DNA of 64,000 nucleotides from Pseudorhizobium flavum (lineage in GTDB: Bacteria > Pseudomonadota > Alphaproteobacteria > Rhizobiales > Rhizobiaceae): NCBI RefSeq assembly GCF_902502825.2, contig NZ_LR723670.1, forward strand, positions 2,604,001 to 2,668,000, read 5' to 3'. How positions within the stretch are numbered: the first letter of the stretch is position 1; every line of letters begins with the position of its first letter. Positions 10,260 through 19,378 of this stretch are shown here, piece after piece. A program made the translations under genes and the position numbers. A model generated the notes under the pieces. It had not been told where the DNA came from and ran no database searches. It was given only the letters and a program-made list of their open reading frames with translations.

Positions 10260-10814
10260 TCAGATGTCGGCGTACGCCGGTCGGATCGCGCCCTGCCCCC
10301 AGGTGCTTGCCGAAGAACGGGAACCGGCGGTGACGCGCTTGCCGATCATTGTCAGGCGCTCACCGAGGATGACCTGCCCCCGGTCGGTCGAGACGACGAG
10401 GACCCGCTCCACACTGCCGGAATTCGTCAGCGCATAGGAAATGCGCATAGCACCGGCAGGCCAGCCAAGCGCAGCGAGACGTTCGCGCTTCAGATCCGCA
10501 CAATCGTGGCAGCGCTCGCTGCCGATTGCGCTGGCGAGATCCGGCGCAAAGCCGTCGAAGTAGCTGTCGACGCTGCTGATGGACGTGTTGACGCTGCGGT
10601 TGATGCGTGCCAGTTCCACGGCACGGGACCGGGTCAGGGCCGGTACTTCTGCTCCGACACTGGACCGGATCGGACCGTTCATCGCTAGATCGTACTGGAC
10701 GGCAGGCGACGAGGCAAAGGAGCGGGCAAAACCGCCGGGGCCGCCAGCCTGCGCGGAGCCGCCAGAGACGAGAGCTGCCATGAATGCCGCAGCAAGGAGA
10801 GTTTTCATCGGCAT
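10260..10814 (-). CDS. Secreted transglutaminase-like (BTLCP-type) protein with a degenerate active site
   Basis: 184 aa with a signal peptide (about 1-23, cut after AQA). The core resembles bacterial transglutaminase-like cysteine peptidases (PF06035): a vNxxvN helix (RINRSVNTSISSVDSYF, about 71-86), the nucleophile region CHDCADLKRERLAALGWP (102-119, C105 at the usual cysteine) and a beta region SVERVLVVSTDRGQVILG (134-151). Where active members have a His-containing 'HAVL' segment, this protein has R137 (ERVLVV), and the usual GDCED becomes HDCAD. It may be an inactive periplasmic binding relative. The family call is by motif resemblance only. It converges on the EamA gene. Confidence 0.62.
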   Translation of the reverse strand: MPMKTLLAAAFMAALVSGGSAQAGGPGGFARSFASSPAVQYDLAMNGPIRSSVGAEVPALTRSRAVELARINRSVNTSISSVDSYFDGFAPDLASAIGSERCHDCADLKRERLAALGWPAGAMRISYALTNSGSVERVLVVSTDRGQVILGERLTMIGKRVTAGSRSSASTWGQGAIRPAYADI

Positions 10815-10899
10815 GTTCGAAACCCTGTTTTAATGGACAGCGTTTTCCGCCGTCTCGCTTGATGTTCCGAAGTCATCTCGGATCTATGGGCTTCATGCC

Positions 10900-10920
10900 G
10901 TCTATGCCCTCACCATAGAC
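10900..10920. other. Small inverted repeat in the 276-bp divergent spacer
   Basis: GTCTATG (10900-10906) and CATAGAC (10914-10920) form a perfect 7-bp repeat around a 7-nt spacer. It lies between the divergent genes starting at 10814 and 11091, suggesting an operator. Nothing else recognisable is seen in this spacer. Confidence 0.3.
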
Positions 10921-11090
10921 GAACGCCTTTTCGGGGCGCTTAAGTCGAAAGATGCAATTTTACGGAAATCGGATTTTTTCCTGTCTTGGCACAGGTCGCG
11001 ACGGGACGCCTTTCGAGCACGCGACCGCGGCCCTGAAACCTTTCTTTAAATTTTACGCGTCATTAATCTTCCGAAACGAGAGGTTAAGCG

Positions 11091-11663
11091 ATGCGTATTG
11101 CGTTCTCCATCGCGCTCCTGTTGCTGCTGTCTGCCTGCGCATCGGCACCGAGCCGGATCAACAATGCCTGTGCAGTATTCGAGCAGAAGGACGGGCTGTT
11201 CAACAACTGGTCGCGAGAGGCGAGGAAGGTCGAGCGCGAGTTCGGCGTCCCGGTCCCGGTGCTGATGGCGACGATCTACACGGAGTCAGGTTTCAAGGCG
11301 CATGCCCGCCCGCCCCGCACCAAGCTGCTCGGCTTCATCCCATGGAAGCGGCAGTCGTCTGCCTATGGCTACGCGCAGGCGCTGGACGGCACATGGCTCG
11401 AATACCAGCGCTCCACCGGACGCTGGTCGGCCCGCCGCAGCGATTTCGGCGACGCGATCCATTTCGTCGGCTGGTATCACAACCGCAGCAGCGTCAAGAA
11501 CGGCATCCCGCGCAACGACACCTACAACCTCTACCTCGCCTATTATTCCGGCCATGCGGGCTATTCCCGTGGCAACTTCACACCGACGGCGAGGAAGGCG
11601 GCCCAGCGCTCCGCCGGCATGGCGCAGAAATACGAGGCCCAGTTGCGCTCCTGCGGCTACTGA
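11091..11663 (+). CDS. Lipoprotein with lytic-transglycosylase (SLT/lysozyme-like) domain
   Basis: 190 aa. The lipobox LSAC (residues 13-16) indicates lipidation at C16 after a short signal. The mature protein has a lysozyme-like fold: the probable catalytic glutamate is E65 in IYTESGF, followed by SAYGYAQALDGTWLEYQ. Such enzymes cleave murein glycan strands. The ATG follows GAGAGG at good spacing. It converges with the amino-acid binding protein gene, with a shared hairpin between them. Confidence 0.85.
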   Translation: MRIAFSIALLLLLSACASAPSRINNACAVFEQKDGLFNNWSREARKVEREFGVPVPVLMATIYTESGFKAHARPPRTKLLGFIPWKRQSSAYGYAQALDGTWLEYQRSTGRWSARRSDFGDAIHFVGWYHNRSSVKNGIPRNDTYNLYLAYYSGHAGYSRGNFTPTARKAAQRSAGMAQKYEAQLRSCGY

Positions 11664-11665
11664 CG

Positions 11666-11691
11666 AAAAAGCCGCCGGACAAGCCGGCGGC
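11666..11691 (-). terminator. Rho-independent terminator of the amino-acid binding protein gene
   Basis: GCCGCCGG (11671-11678) and CCGGCGGC (11684-11691) form an 8-bp stem with a 5-nt loop. AAAAA at 11666-11670 reads as a T-run on the minus strand, so it ends the leftward gene and lies just past the rightward lipoprotein gene. Confidence 0.8.
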
Positions 11692-11714
11692 CGCATAAGA
11701 TCGTTTCGGCCCGA

Positions 11715-12479
11715 TCAGTAGATATCGAAGGGGAAGTACTTGGCGACGATCTTGCCGTAGGTGCCGTTGGCGACGATCGCGTCGATCGCCGTGTTGAAGC
11801 GTTCCTTTAACTCTTCCTCGCCCTTGCGAATGCCGATGCCGGCCTCTGTCTCCGTGCCCGGCACGTCGCCCACCATGGCGCAGCAATCCTTGCCGTCGCC
11901 ATTCAGCCAGTCGACGACGACGAACTTGTCGGAGATCAGCGCATCGATACGACCGTTCTGCAGATCGGCTGCCGCTTCTTCCTGCGTCGGGTATAGCTTC
12001 ACCTCGATGCCGGCCTTCTCATAGACGTCGGTGGCATAGTTGGCCTGGGTCGTGGAGGCCTGGGCACCGACGACCTTGTCCTTCAGCTCCTCGACCGACA
12101 CGCCCTTCACGTCGCCGTCCTTCGGCGCGATGACGGCAAGCGGTGTCGTATAGTACTTGTTGGTGAAGTCGATCTGCTGCTTGCGCTCCTCGGTGATGCT
12201 CATCGACGCGATGATGGCGTCGTACTTGTTGGCCATCAGTCCGGGAATGATGCCGTCCCAGTCCTGCGCCACGATGGCGCACTTCGCCTTCATCTCCTCG
12301 CAAAGGGCATTGGCGATATCGACATCGAAGCCCTTCAGCGACCCATCCGTGTCCGTGAAGTTGAAGGGCGGGTATGCTCCCTCGGTCGCAATACGGATTT
12401 CGGCGTCCTGCGCTGCGGCGAAGGACGTAAAGGCGACGGTCATGGCGAAGACTGTCGATGCTAGCAGTGTTTTTTTCAT
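11715..12479 (-). CDS. Periplasmic amino-acid-binding protein (ABC transporter, SBP family 3)
   Basis: 254 aa from ATG 12479, preceded by AGAGG. A signal peptide (MKKTLLASTVFAMTVAFTSF, cut after AAAQ) precedes the family-3 binding fold: IRIATEGAYPPFNFTD at the mature N-terminus and DWDGIIPGLMANKYDAIIAS in lobe 1, resembling ArgT/HisJ lysine-arginine-ornithine or histidine binders. The permease and ATPase genes are not adjacent, so it is an orphan receptor here. A longer upstream reading frame is open but has no ribosome-binding site and would bury the signal peptide. Confidence 0.9.
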   Translation of the reverse strand: MKKTLLASTVFAMTVAFTSFAAAQDAEIRIATEGAYPPFNFTDTDGSLKGFDVDIANALCEEMKAKCAIVAQDWDGIIPGLMANKYDAIIASMSITEERKQQIDFTNKYYTTPLAVIAPKDGDVKGVSVEELKDKVVGAQASTTQANYATDVYEKAGIEVKLYPTQEEAAADLQNGRIDALISDKFVVVDWLNGDGKDCCAMVGDVPGTETEAGIGIRKGEEELKERFNTAIDAIVANGTYGKIVAKYFPFDIY

Positions 12480-12617
12480 GTGTTCCATCCTCTGTGACGG
12501 CACGGGGCCGTACCGCATCCTAGCGACAGGAGACGCCGCTTGAGAAGCCGTTTTTCGTGTCCATCGAGCGGTCATTGGACGTCCTCGCCGACTGCGACAC
12601 GCGCTGACGGTCGGCGC

Positions 12618-14045
12618 TCACCCGCCGTAGCCGACGATACCCTTGATCTCGAGGAAGTCGTGGATGCCCCAATCGGCATATTCTCGGCCATTGCCGGACT
12701 GCTTGTAGCCGCCGAAGGGCGCCCGCGTATCCCAGTCCGGATAGTTGATGTAGACAGAACCTGCTCGCAACCGGGCCGCAACATTGCGGGCATGCTCCAG
12801 ATCCCCGGACTGCACATAGGCTGCGAGACCGTAGAGGGTGTCGTTGGCAATGGCGATCGCCTGCTCCTCGTCCCTGTAGGGCAGGATCGACAGGACGGGG
12901 CCGAAGATCTCCTCGCGGGCAATAGTCATGTCGTTGGAGACGTTGCCGAAGACGGTGGGCCGGACGTAATAGCCGCGATTGAGCCCCTCGGGCCGCCCGG
13001 GACCGCCTGTCACGAGCGTCGCCCCCTCCTTGATGCCCGCTTCGATGAAGCACTGGATCTTTTCGTACTGCTGTTCGCTGACGACCGGGCCGAGATCCGT
13101 GTCCGACGCCTGCGGGTCGCCCACCTGCATCCGCTCCGCAGCACGCCGTGCGGCCGCCATCGCCTCGTCATGCCGATCTGCCGGGACCAGCATGCGGGTC
13201 GGGGCATCGCAGGACTGTCCGGAATTGCCGAAGCAGGAGACGACGCCTTCCGAAACCGCGTGTTCAAGATCGGCATCGGGGAGAATGATGTTGGCAGATT
13301 TGCCGCCGAGTTCCTGTGCCACACGCTTGACGGTATCCGCTGCGGTCTTGGCAACGATGACACCTGCGCGCGTGGAGCCGGTGAACGAGACCATGTCCAC
13401 ATCGGGATGACCAGCCATCACCTGCCCGACGTCCGGTCCTGTGCCGTTGACAAGGTTGAAGACGCCCGCGGGTGTTCCGGCCGCCTCCATGATCTCGGCA
13501 AAGATGATGCCGCTGACGGGCGCGATCTCGGACGGCTTCAGCACCATGGTACAGCCGGCGGCGATCGCCGGGGCAACCTTGCAGACGATCTGGTTCAGCG
13601 GCCAGTTCCACGGGGTTATCAATGCGCAGACGCCGATCGGCTCGCGCAACACCATGGTCGTGCCGCGCCGCTCGGTGAAGACGAAATCCTCCAGCGCCTC
13701 GATCGTCGCGATGAGGTGCGCCTTGCCGGCGGCCGCCTGACTGTCGCGCGCAAACGCGATTGGTGCGCCCATTTCACGGCTCACCGCCCGGGCAATCTCT
13801 TCGTAGCGAGCCTTATATTCGGAAAGAATGTGGCGGAGCAGCGTCAGCCGTTCCTGCTTAGACCAGAGCGAGAATGCGGGAAAGGCCGATTTCGCGGCAG
13901 CCACGGCGCGGTCAACATCCTCGGACGAGCCCAGCGCAATCTGCGTGAACGGTTCTTCCGTGGCAGGATTTATGACATCGAGGGCCACCGGAATGGCCGG
14001 CTCCACCCAGCGACCGTCGATGAAGAACTTGAGGTGATTGCTCAT
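12618..14045 (-). CDS. NAD(P)-dependent aldehyde dehydrogenase
   Basis: 475 aa from ATG 14045 (MSNHLKFFIDGRWV). Oxidises an aldehyde to its acid. The substrate and cofactor motifs are present: TPWNWPLNQIVCK, the glutamate-containing QELGGKSANIIL, and the nucleophile C279 in SGQSCDAPTRML. The EEIFGPVL motif and GGYKQSGNGREY tail are canonical. An open frame continues upstream but its translation is basic and non-ALDH-like, so I reject the longer start. It lies downstream of the esterase and dioxygenase genes on the same strand. Substrate unknown. Confidence 0.94.
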   Translation of the reverse strand: MSNHLKFFIDGRWVEPAIPVALDVINPATEEPFTQIALGSSEDVDRAVAAAKSAFPAFSLWSKQERLTLLRHILSEYKARYEEIARAVSREMGAPIAFARDSQAAAGKAHLIATIEALEDFVFTERRGTTMVLREPIGVCALITPWNWPLNQIVCKVAPAIAAGCTMVLKPSEIAPVSGIIFAEIMEAAGTPAGVFNLVNGTGPDVGQVMAGHPDVDMVSFTGSTRAGVIVAKTAADTVKRVAQELGGKSANIILPDADLEHAVSEGVVSCFGNSGQSCDAPTRMLVPADRHDEAMAAARRAAERMQVGDPQASDTDLGPVVSEQQYEKIQCFIEAGIKEGATLVTGGPGRPEGLNRGYYVRPTVFGNVSNDMTIAREEIFGPVLSILPYRDEEQAIAIANDTLYGLAAYVQSGDLEHARNVAARLRAGSVYINYPDWDTRAPFGGYKQSGNGREYADWGIHDFLEIKGIVGYGG

Positions 14046-14122
14046 GGGCGAGGCTCCGCTGCGGAAGGCGGCCCCACTATCGGGCACACCCGATCCGTCC
14101 GCAAGCGGAATGCCTCGCCTTT

Positions 14123-14737
14123 CTAGCTGCCGTAGCGGGCGAGAAAGCGCTTGGCCGCATCGATCTCGACCGCACGGATTTCGTGCCCGCCCGGATGCCA
14201 TTCGAGCTCCACCTCGTCGCCCGACTGCCGGAAATAATCGGCGAGCGACTGAGTCAGTTCTACGGAGGCGATCAGATCGCGCTCTCCCGCGGTAATGAGG
14301 ACCCTTCCACACACCTTCTCCGTCCTTTCCTTTGGCTCGAACGGGATGAGCGGATGCATGAGCACGGCGGCCTCGAAGAGGCCCGGCTTGTGGATCAGCA
14401 TGCTCGCAAGGATGTTGGCGCCGTTGGAAAAGCCGAGCCCGATGACCGGGCCCGCCTTGTAGAACTCCCGGTTCGCGGCGACGAATTCGCTCATGCGGTT
14501 CGTCGCCCGGGCCAGATCCTCGCAGTCATAGACACCTTCCGCCTTGCGACGGAAGAAGCGTGCCGCTCCGTGTTCCGATATGTCGCCGCGCGGCGAAATC
14601 ACCGTCGCCTCTGGCAGCAGGTGGCCACCGAAATCGAAGAACTGGTTCTCGTCGCCGCCGGTCCCGTGGAACACGAAGAAGATCGGCGCACCGGCTGCAC
14701 CGGGCCGCGCCCGGTGCATGTAACTGTCATGGCTCAT
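14123..14737 (-). CDS. Phospholipase/carboxylesterase-family hydrolase (MhqD-like)
   Basis: 204 aa alpha/beta hydrolase of the PF02230 type. It shows the oxyanion segment FVFHGTGGDENQF near the N-terminus, the nucleophile elbow GLGFSNGA and a C-terminal HPGGHEI with the catalytic histidine. It lies 26 nt after the ring-cleaving dioxygenase gene on the same strand. In Bacillus the equivalent pair (MhqO, MhqD) is induced by hydroquinones; by analogy this may act on quinone- or aromatic-derived esters. That role is inference. Confidence 0.85.
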   Translation of the reverse strand: MSHDSYMHRARPGAAGAPIFFVFHGTGGDENQFFDFGGHLLPEATVISPRGDISEHGAARFFRRKAEGVYDCEDLARATNRMSEFVAANREFYKAGPVIGLGFSNGANILASMLIHKPGLFEAAVLMHPLIPFEPKERTEKVCGRVLITAGERDLIASVELTQSLADYFRQSGDEVELEWHPGGHEIRAVEIDAAKRFLARYGS

Positions 14738-14763
14738 GATTGCCTCCTTGCGCGCCTAACACC

Positions 14764-15696
14764 CTAAGCGTCCAACGGTTCGAGATGTTCTTCGAGCATT
14801 GCGCGCAGATGTGCGTGCTGCGTGGGCAGTTTCAACGCTTCGCCGAGATGCGCGGTGTCTTCGTCGCGATCGAAGCCGGGTTCGTTGGTGGCGATCTCGA
14901 ACAGCACGCCGCCGGGCGTGCGGAAGTAGATCGCCCAGAAATAGTCCCGGTCGATAACCGGCGTGACGTTGTAGCCGGTATCCATCAACACCTTGCGGAC
15001 CTCGAGCTGCGTCTCGCGGTTTTCGACGGCGAAGGCGATGTGGTGGACGGACCCCGCACCGAGCCGGGCGCCGTTGATGTTCGGCATCGTCTCGATGTCG
15101 ATGACGTCGGCACCGTTGCCACCCGGAATACCCAGGCGCAGGACACCGTCCTTTGCATCGACCTGGTCATAACCCATGAACTTCAGGAGTTCCGCCGTCG
15201 CCCCCTCGTCCCGCAGCCGCAGCGAGGCCGAGTGGAAGCCGCGGATCGCGTGATCCTCGCCGACGCCATTACCGGTCCAGGCTTCCCGCGGATCATCCCT
15301 GACTTCGACGAGGGCAAACCCGTCACCGTCGGGACCTGCGAAATGAAGCCGCTCTTCGCCAAAGGCGCTGTCCGTCTTCAGACCTTCGACGCCGGCCTTC
15401 GTCAGCCGCTCGGTCCAGTAGCCGAAGGAGCCCTCAGGAACGGAAAACACCGTCGTGCCCACCTCGCCGGTACCGGGACGGCCGCGGGCGATGTGCGGGA
15501 AGGGAAAGTACGTCATCACCGAGCCGGGCGTGCCCACTTCGTCCCCGTAATAGAGGTGGTAGACGTCCGGCGCGTCGAAGTTCACGGTCTTCTTCACCCG
15601 GCGCAGGCCGAGCGTATCGGTAAAGAACCTGTTGTTGGTACGGGCGCTCGCCGCCATCGACGTGACGTGATGCAGCCCCTTGATCTGGTCGAGCAT
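14764..15696 (-). CDS. Ring-cleaving dioxygenase, two VOC domains (MhqO-like)
   Basis: 310 aa with two vicinal-oxygen-chelate repeats: the first starts IKGLHHVTSMAASARTNNRF, the second near residue 150 with GFHSASLRLRDEGAT. Metal-binding positions H9 or H10 and the later VHHIAFAV and GVLFEIAT elements fit the family. Homologues cleave or detoxify catechols and hydroquinones. The esterase gene follows immediately, probably as one transcript. The actual substrate is unknown. Confidence 0.87.
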   Translation of the reverse strand: MLDQIKGLHHVTSMAASARTNNRFFTDTLGLRRVKKTVNFDAPDVYHLYYGDEVGTPGSVMTYFPFPHIARGRPGTGEVGTTVFSVPEGSFGYWTERLTKAGVEGLKTDSAFGEERLHFAGPDGDGFALVEVRDDPREAWTGNGVGEDHAIRGFHSASLRLRDEGATAELLKFMGYDQVDAKDGVLRLGIPGGNGADVIDIETMPNINGARLGAGSVHHIAFAVENRETQLEVRKVLMDTGYNVTPVIDRDYFWAIYFRTPGGVLFEIATNEPGFDRDEDTAHLGEALKLPTQHAHLRAMLEEHLEPLDA

Positions 15697-15831
15697 GTGA
15701 AAAACCCTTTCTGACTCCGTGAGCCTTTCTTGGGGCTATATTTGGCCATTGCGCCCACCTTCGCATAGAGAGCCGAAACGAACGCATTGTTCACATTTCC
15801 TACGAAGACTCCCCAAGGGGCGTTCAAGAAA

Positions 15832-16521
15832 TTATACCCGATCCGGCAGTTTCCAGTCGATCGGTTGCTTGCCCCGCGAGACGAGGAAGGCGTTGGCCTG
15901 GGAAAAATGCCGGCTGCCGAAGAAGCCGTTATGCGCCGATAGCGGAGAAGGATGCGGCGCCCGCAGGACGAGATGCCGGTCGCGGTCGACAAAAGCCGCC
16001 TTCTTCTGGGCGTAGGAGCCCCAGAGCAGGAAGACGACGCCGTCGCATTGGTCGTTGACGGCGCGGATGACGGCATCCGTGAACCGTTCCCACCCCCTGC
16101 CCTGGTGTGACGCCGCGCGCGCCTCCTCCACCGTCAGCACGCTGTTCAGGAGGAGAACGCCCTGCCTCGCCCAATGCTCGAGGAAGCCATGACTGGCGGG
16201 CGGGATGCCGAGATCGCTCTGCAGTTCCTTGTAGATGTTGACGAGCGACGGCGGGATCCGCACACCGGGCTGGACGGAGAAGCAGAGGCCATGGGCCTGG
16301 CCAAGGCCATGGTACGGGTCCTGCCCGAGGATCACGACCTTGACCTGGTCGAGCGGGGTCAGGTCGAGGGCCCGGAAATACTCCCCTCCCTTGGGGAATA
16401 TACGCTTTCCCGCTTCCTTCTCTCTCATGAGGAAGCGGCGCAGTTCGCTCATGTACGGATTGCCGAACTCGGGCGCCAGCGCCTGTCTCCAGCTCTCCTC
16501 CAGTCTCACCCCCTCCACCAC
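15832..16521 (-). CDS. ung: Uracil-DNA glycosylase (family 1)
   Basis: 229 aa, the typical length. Removes uracil from DNA to begin base-excision repair. The water-activating loop [18 protein letters not shown] (about 65-82) contains the catalytic aspartate, and [19 protein letters not shown] near the C-terminus contains the catalytic histidine of the HPSPLS motif. It starts 8 nt after the glyoxalase stop on the same strand, so the two may be cotranscribed. Confidence 0.97.
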   Translation of the reverse strand: MVEGVRLEESWRQALAPEFGNPYMSELRRFLMREKEAGKRIFPKGGEYFRALDLTPLDQVKVVILGQDPYHGLGQAHGLCFSVQPGVRIPPSLVNIYKELQSDLGIPPASHGFLEHWARQGVLLLNSVLTVEEARAASHQGRGWERFTDAVIRAVNDQCDGVVFLLWGSYAQKKAAFVDRDRHLVLRAPHPSPLSAHNGFFGSRHFSQANAFLVSRGKQPIDWKLPDRV

Positions 16522-16529
16522 GGCAGCCT

Positions 16530-16925
16530 CTACTGGAACCGGCCAGCGCGCTGCAGCACCTCGATCTTGTAGCCATCCGGATCGGTAGCGAAGAAGAAGC
16601 GCGCGAACGGCTTGCCGTCGCGCGGAATGTCGACGAGCTTGCCCACGGTGAAGCCAAGTTCACTGAAGCGCCTGTGTTCGGCCTCGACGTCCTCGACCGT
16701 CACCGCGAGATGGCCATAGCCGTCACCCAGGTCGTAGGGTTTGTCGCGTCCGGCATTAACCGTGAGCTCCAGTTCGAAGCCGGTTTCCGGATTGGAGAGA
16801 TAGATAAGGGTGAAACCATCGGAAGGGACGCGCTCCGCAATCCGGAGGCCGAAGGCACGCTGGTAGAAATCGACCGATCGTTCCTCGTCCAGAACGCGGA
16901 TCATCGAATGGATCATCTTTGCCAC
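16530..16925 (-). CDS. Lactoylglutathione lyase-type VOC protein
   Basis: 131 aa from GTG 16925, chosen because GAGGAG lies 7 nt upstream and the product starts [20 protein letters not shown]. Single VOC domain with the glyoxalase I layout: [19 protein letters not shown] (metal-ligand glutamate), [13 protein letters not shown] (metal-ligand histidine) and [12 protein letters not shown]. These are the four metal-binding strands of GloA, which converts the methylglyoxal-glutathione adduct to lactoylglutathione. A second glyoxalase elsewhere cannot be excluded, so no symbol is given. Confidence 0.85.
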   Translation of the reverse strand: MAKMIHSMIRVLDEERSVDFYQRAFGLRIAERVPSDGFTLIYLSNPETGFELELTVNAGRDKPYDLGDGYGHLAVTVEDVEAEHRRFSELGFTVGKLVDIPRDGKPFARFFFATDPDGYKIEVLQRAGRFQ

Positions 16926-17123
16926 GGCACAGCTCCTCTGATGCATCGGACCGCTTTATCGGAAATCCCGCGTCCTTTGCCAATCGCGCTATCGTGCAAT
17001 TCACATCAAGCTTGCGGCGTCACGGCTGATTGAAATAGGCGGGCGGGATGATCATATGGCGCTGTGCCCCGCGTCGGCGCCGCCTGGCATGGATGGAAAC
17101 CGGCTGGTCCGGAAAGGGACTTC

Positions 17124-17489
17124 ATGCGCATCGTCTATCTCAGCCTCGGCTGGCTTCTTCTTACGATCGGCATCCTCGGCGCGTTCATGCCGATCCTCCC
17201 GACGACGCCTTTCCTGATCATGGCGGTCGCCTGCTTCGCCCGATCCTCGCCGCGCTTGGAGGCATGGCTGCTCGACCACCCGAGGTTTGGCGGCCCCTTG
17301 CGGGATTGGCGAGAACTGGGAGCGATACCCCGACGAGCGAAGATTGCCGCCGTGGTTATGATGTCGATCAGCTACGCGTTCTTCTGGTTCGTCACCTCGC
17401 CGCCGGCAACGCGCGCGGCCATCGTCGCGGCGGTCATGATCCTGCCAGCCATCTACGTCGTGACACGACCCGAGCCACCATCCGCATGA
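17124..17489 (+). CDS. DUF454 (YbaN-type) inner-membrane protein
   Basis: 121 aa from ATG 17124, preceded by GGAAAGGGA. Three or four hydrophobic helices with the family signature GILGAFMPILPTTPFLIMAVACFARSSPR and the HPRFGGPLRDW segment. In some bacteria DUF454 genes lie next to haem or iron uptake genes; here the hmu operon converges on it with a 15-nt gap. Function unknown. Confidence 0.85.
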   Translation: MRIVYLSLGWLLLTIGILGAFMPILPTTPFLIMAVACFARSSPRLEAWLLDHPRFGGPLRDWRELGAIPRRAKIAAVVMMSISYAFFWFVTSPPATRAAIVAAVMILPAIYVVTRPEPPSA

Positions 17490-17504
17490 AGCTCCGCCAG
17501 GCTG

Positions 17505-18296
17505 TCAGGCGCTCGGCCGATGCCGTGCCTGCGGCAGCACGAATGGGATGTGCTCCGCCGGAAGGCGTCCGACGGCACCGGCAATCCCGTAGACGCCACC
17601 AATCGTGGAGTCTTTGACGGTCTCGAGGCACGCCCCCTGCGACACCACCTTGCCCTTGTCGAGCACCAGCAGGTGATCTGCGAATTCGGCCGCGAGGTTC
17701 AGGTCGTGAAGGATGGCAAGCACGATCCCGCCGGCCTCTGCGAAGTCGCGGGCGACCTCCAGCACTGAGATCTGGTGGCCGAGATCGAGGCTTGCCGTCG
17801 GCTCGTCGAGGAAGAGCGCGCGCGGCACCCCATCGATGACAGGTTCCGGAACCTGTGCCAGCGCTCTCGCAAACTGGACGCGCTGCTGCTCGCCCCCGGA
17901 GAGCGAGGGATAGGGCCGCGCCTCGAAGCCCCGCAGGCCGACGCGCGACAGCGCCTGCCTCGCCTGCTCCGTCGGATGGCGGGAGCCTTGGGCGACCGCG
18001 CCCATGCGGACAATCTCCAGGGCTGTAAAGGGAAAGGAGAGCTGCACAGATTGCGGCAGAACGGCCCGCAGGCGTGCAAGCTGGACCGGTTGGTAGCCGC
18101 CAATCTCCCGACCGTGATAGGCGACACTGCCGACATCCGGCCGCATCTCGCCCGAAATCGCCTTCAACAGGGTGGACTTCCCCGCGCCGTTCGGCCCGAT
18201 AATCACGGTGAAGCGGCCAGGCTGCAGGTCTACGGCGACATCGTCCAAGAGCTTCCGATTGCCTCTCGTGACACTGATGGACTGGGCAGAAATCAC
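17505..18296 (-). CDS. hmuV: Haemin ABC transporter ATP-binding protein
   Basis: 263 aa. Walker A GPNGAGKST (34-42), ABC signature LSGGEQQRVQFARAL, Walker B ALFLDEPTASLD and H-loop AILHDLNLAAEFADHLLVL are all intact. Powers haem import through HmuU. The start overlaps the hmuU stop by 4 nt (ATGA), indicating translational coupling in hmuT-hmuU-hmuV. Confidence 0.95.
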   Translation of the reverse strand: MISAQSISVTRGNRKLLDDVAVDLQPGRFTVIIGPNGAGKSTLLKAISGEMRPDVGSVAYHGREIGGYQPVQLARLRAVLPQSVQLSFPFTALEIVRMGAVAQGSRHPTEQARQALSRVGLRGFEARPYPSLSGGEQQRVQFARALAQVPEPVIDGVPRALFLDEPTASLDLGHQISVLEVARDFAEAGGIVLAILHDLNLAAEFADHLLVLDKGKVVSQGACLETVKDSTIGGVYGIAGAVGRLPAEHIPFVLPQARHRPSA

Positions 18297-19378
18297 GGCA
18301 TTTCTCCCATCCGGATGCCGCCCTTGCCGAGCAGCAGGAAGAGGAAAACGGGAGCACCAAACAACGCCGTTATCACGCCGATCGGCAGTTCCGCGGGTGC
18401 GGCGACGGTGCGCGCGACGCTGTCGGCGATCAGCAGCAACGCCCCGCCCCCGAGCGCCGACGCGGGCAGCAGGAAGCGGTGCGAGGGGCCCGTGACGAGA
18501 CGCAGGAGATGCGGCACGACGATGCCGACGAACCCGATCGACCCCGCGACGGCGACGGTCGAACCGCAGGCTGCTGCCACCGCGACGATGACGATCCGCT
18601 TCAGCCGCTGTACCGGCACGCCCATGTGGAAGGCGGCCGCGTCTCCGAGCACGAGCGCATCCAGGCCGCGTGCCACGAAGGGGATCATCGCCATCACGAA
18701 GGCGATGAACGGCAGGATGGAAAGCACCCGCCCAAAGGTGGCGCCTCCCAGCGACCCCAGGCTCCAGAAGGTGATGTCGCGCAACTGCCGGTCATCGGCG
18801 AGAAAGATCAGGAGCCCCATCAATGCTGCCGCCAACGCACCGATGGCGATCCCCGACAGGATCAGTGCGGTCGTGGAGGTGCGCCCGTCCCGCGTCGCGA
18901 TGACGTAGAGCACCCACGTGTTCAGGAGGCCGCCCAGGAAGGCCATCAAGGGCAGGAAATGATTGCCCAACAAAATCGCGATCGGGGCAAGCAGCGTCGG
19001 GCCGAGCACGATCGAGACGACGGCCGCAAGTGCTGCACCCGACGTAACCCCGACGATGCCCGGATCGGCCAGTGGATTGCGAAACAGGCCCTGCATCATG
19101 GCGCCGGAAACGGCGAGCCCTGCCCCGACCAGCAGGCCAAGCGCCGTGCGTGGCAGACGCACTGCCTCCAGCACGACGATGTCCTGAGAGGTCAGTCCTT
19201 CCCGGCCAAGCAGATAATTGAGCAGATGGCCGAGGCCGACGCCGGTAGGCCCGCTCGACAGAGAGATCAGTGACGCCACAGCCACCAGCACGACCAGCGC
19301 GACCAATGTCAGATATCCATGCGCCGTCCGGTCTCCCTCGACCCGGGAGGTCTTCGTGGGCAATGCCATCGTGCTCAT
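18293..19378 (-). CDS. hmuU: Haemin ABC transporter permease (FecCD/BtuC family)
   Basis: 361 aa with about ten membrane helices of the BtuC type. It includes SGPTGVGLGHLLNYLL near the N-terminus, RLPRTALGLLVGAGLAVSGAMMQGLFRNPLADPGIVGV and the C-terminal GSIGFVGIVVPHLLRLVTGPSHR, which contacts the ATPase. Forms the inner-membrane haem channel. The start shares one base with the hmuT stop (TGATG). Confidence 0.95.
   Translation of the reverse strand: MSTMALPTKTSRVEGDRTAHGYLTLVALVVLVAVASLISLSSGPTGVGLGHLLNYLLGREGLTSQDIVVLEAVRLPRTALGLLVGAGLAVSGAMMQGLFRNPLADPGIVGVTSGAALAAVVSIVLGPTLLAPIAILLGNHFLPLMAFLGGLLNTWVLYVIATRDGRTSTTALILSGIAIGALAAALMGLLIFLADDRQLRDITFWSLGSLGGATFGRVLSILPFIAFVMAMIPFVARGLDALVLGDAAAFHMGVPVQRLKRIVIVAVAAACGSTVAVAGSIGFVGIVVPHLLRLVTGPSHRFLLPASALGGGALLLIADSVARTVAAPAELPIGVITALFGAPVFLFLLLGKGGIRMGEMP

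Noticed and set aside
12540..14126. A 528-codon plus-strand open frame across the aldehyde dehydrogenase
   Set aside because: Antisense shadow of a complete ALDH gene; no recognisable protein features or ribosome-binding site.
14046..14312. Upstream extension of the aldehyde dehydrogenase
   Set aside because: Basic, low-complexity translation that overlaps the esterase gene end on the same strand in another frame; the ATG at 14045 gives the standard ALDH N-terminus.
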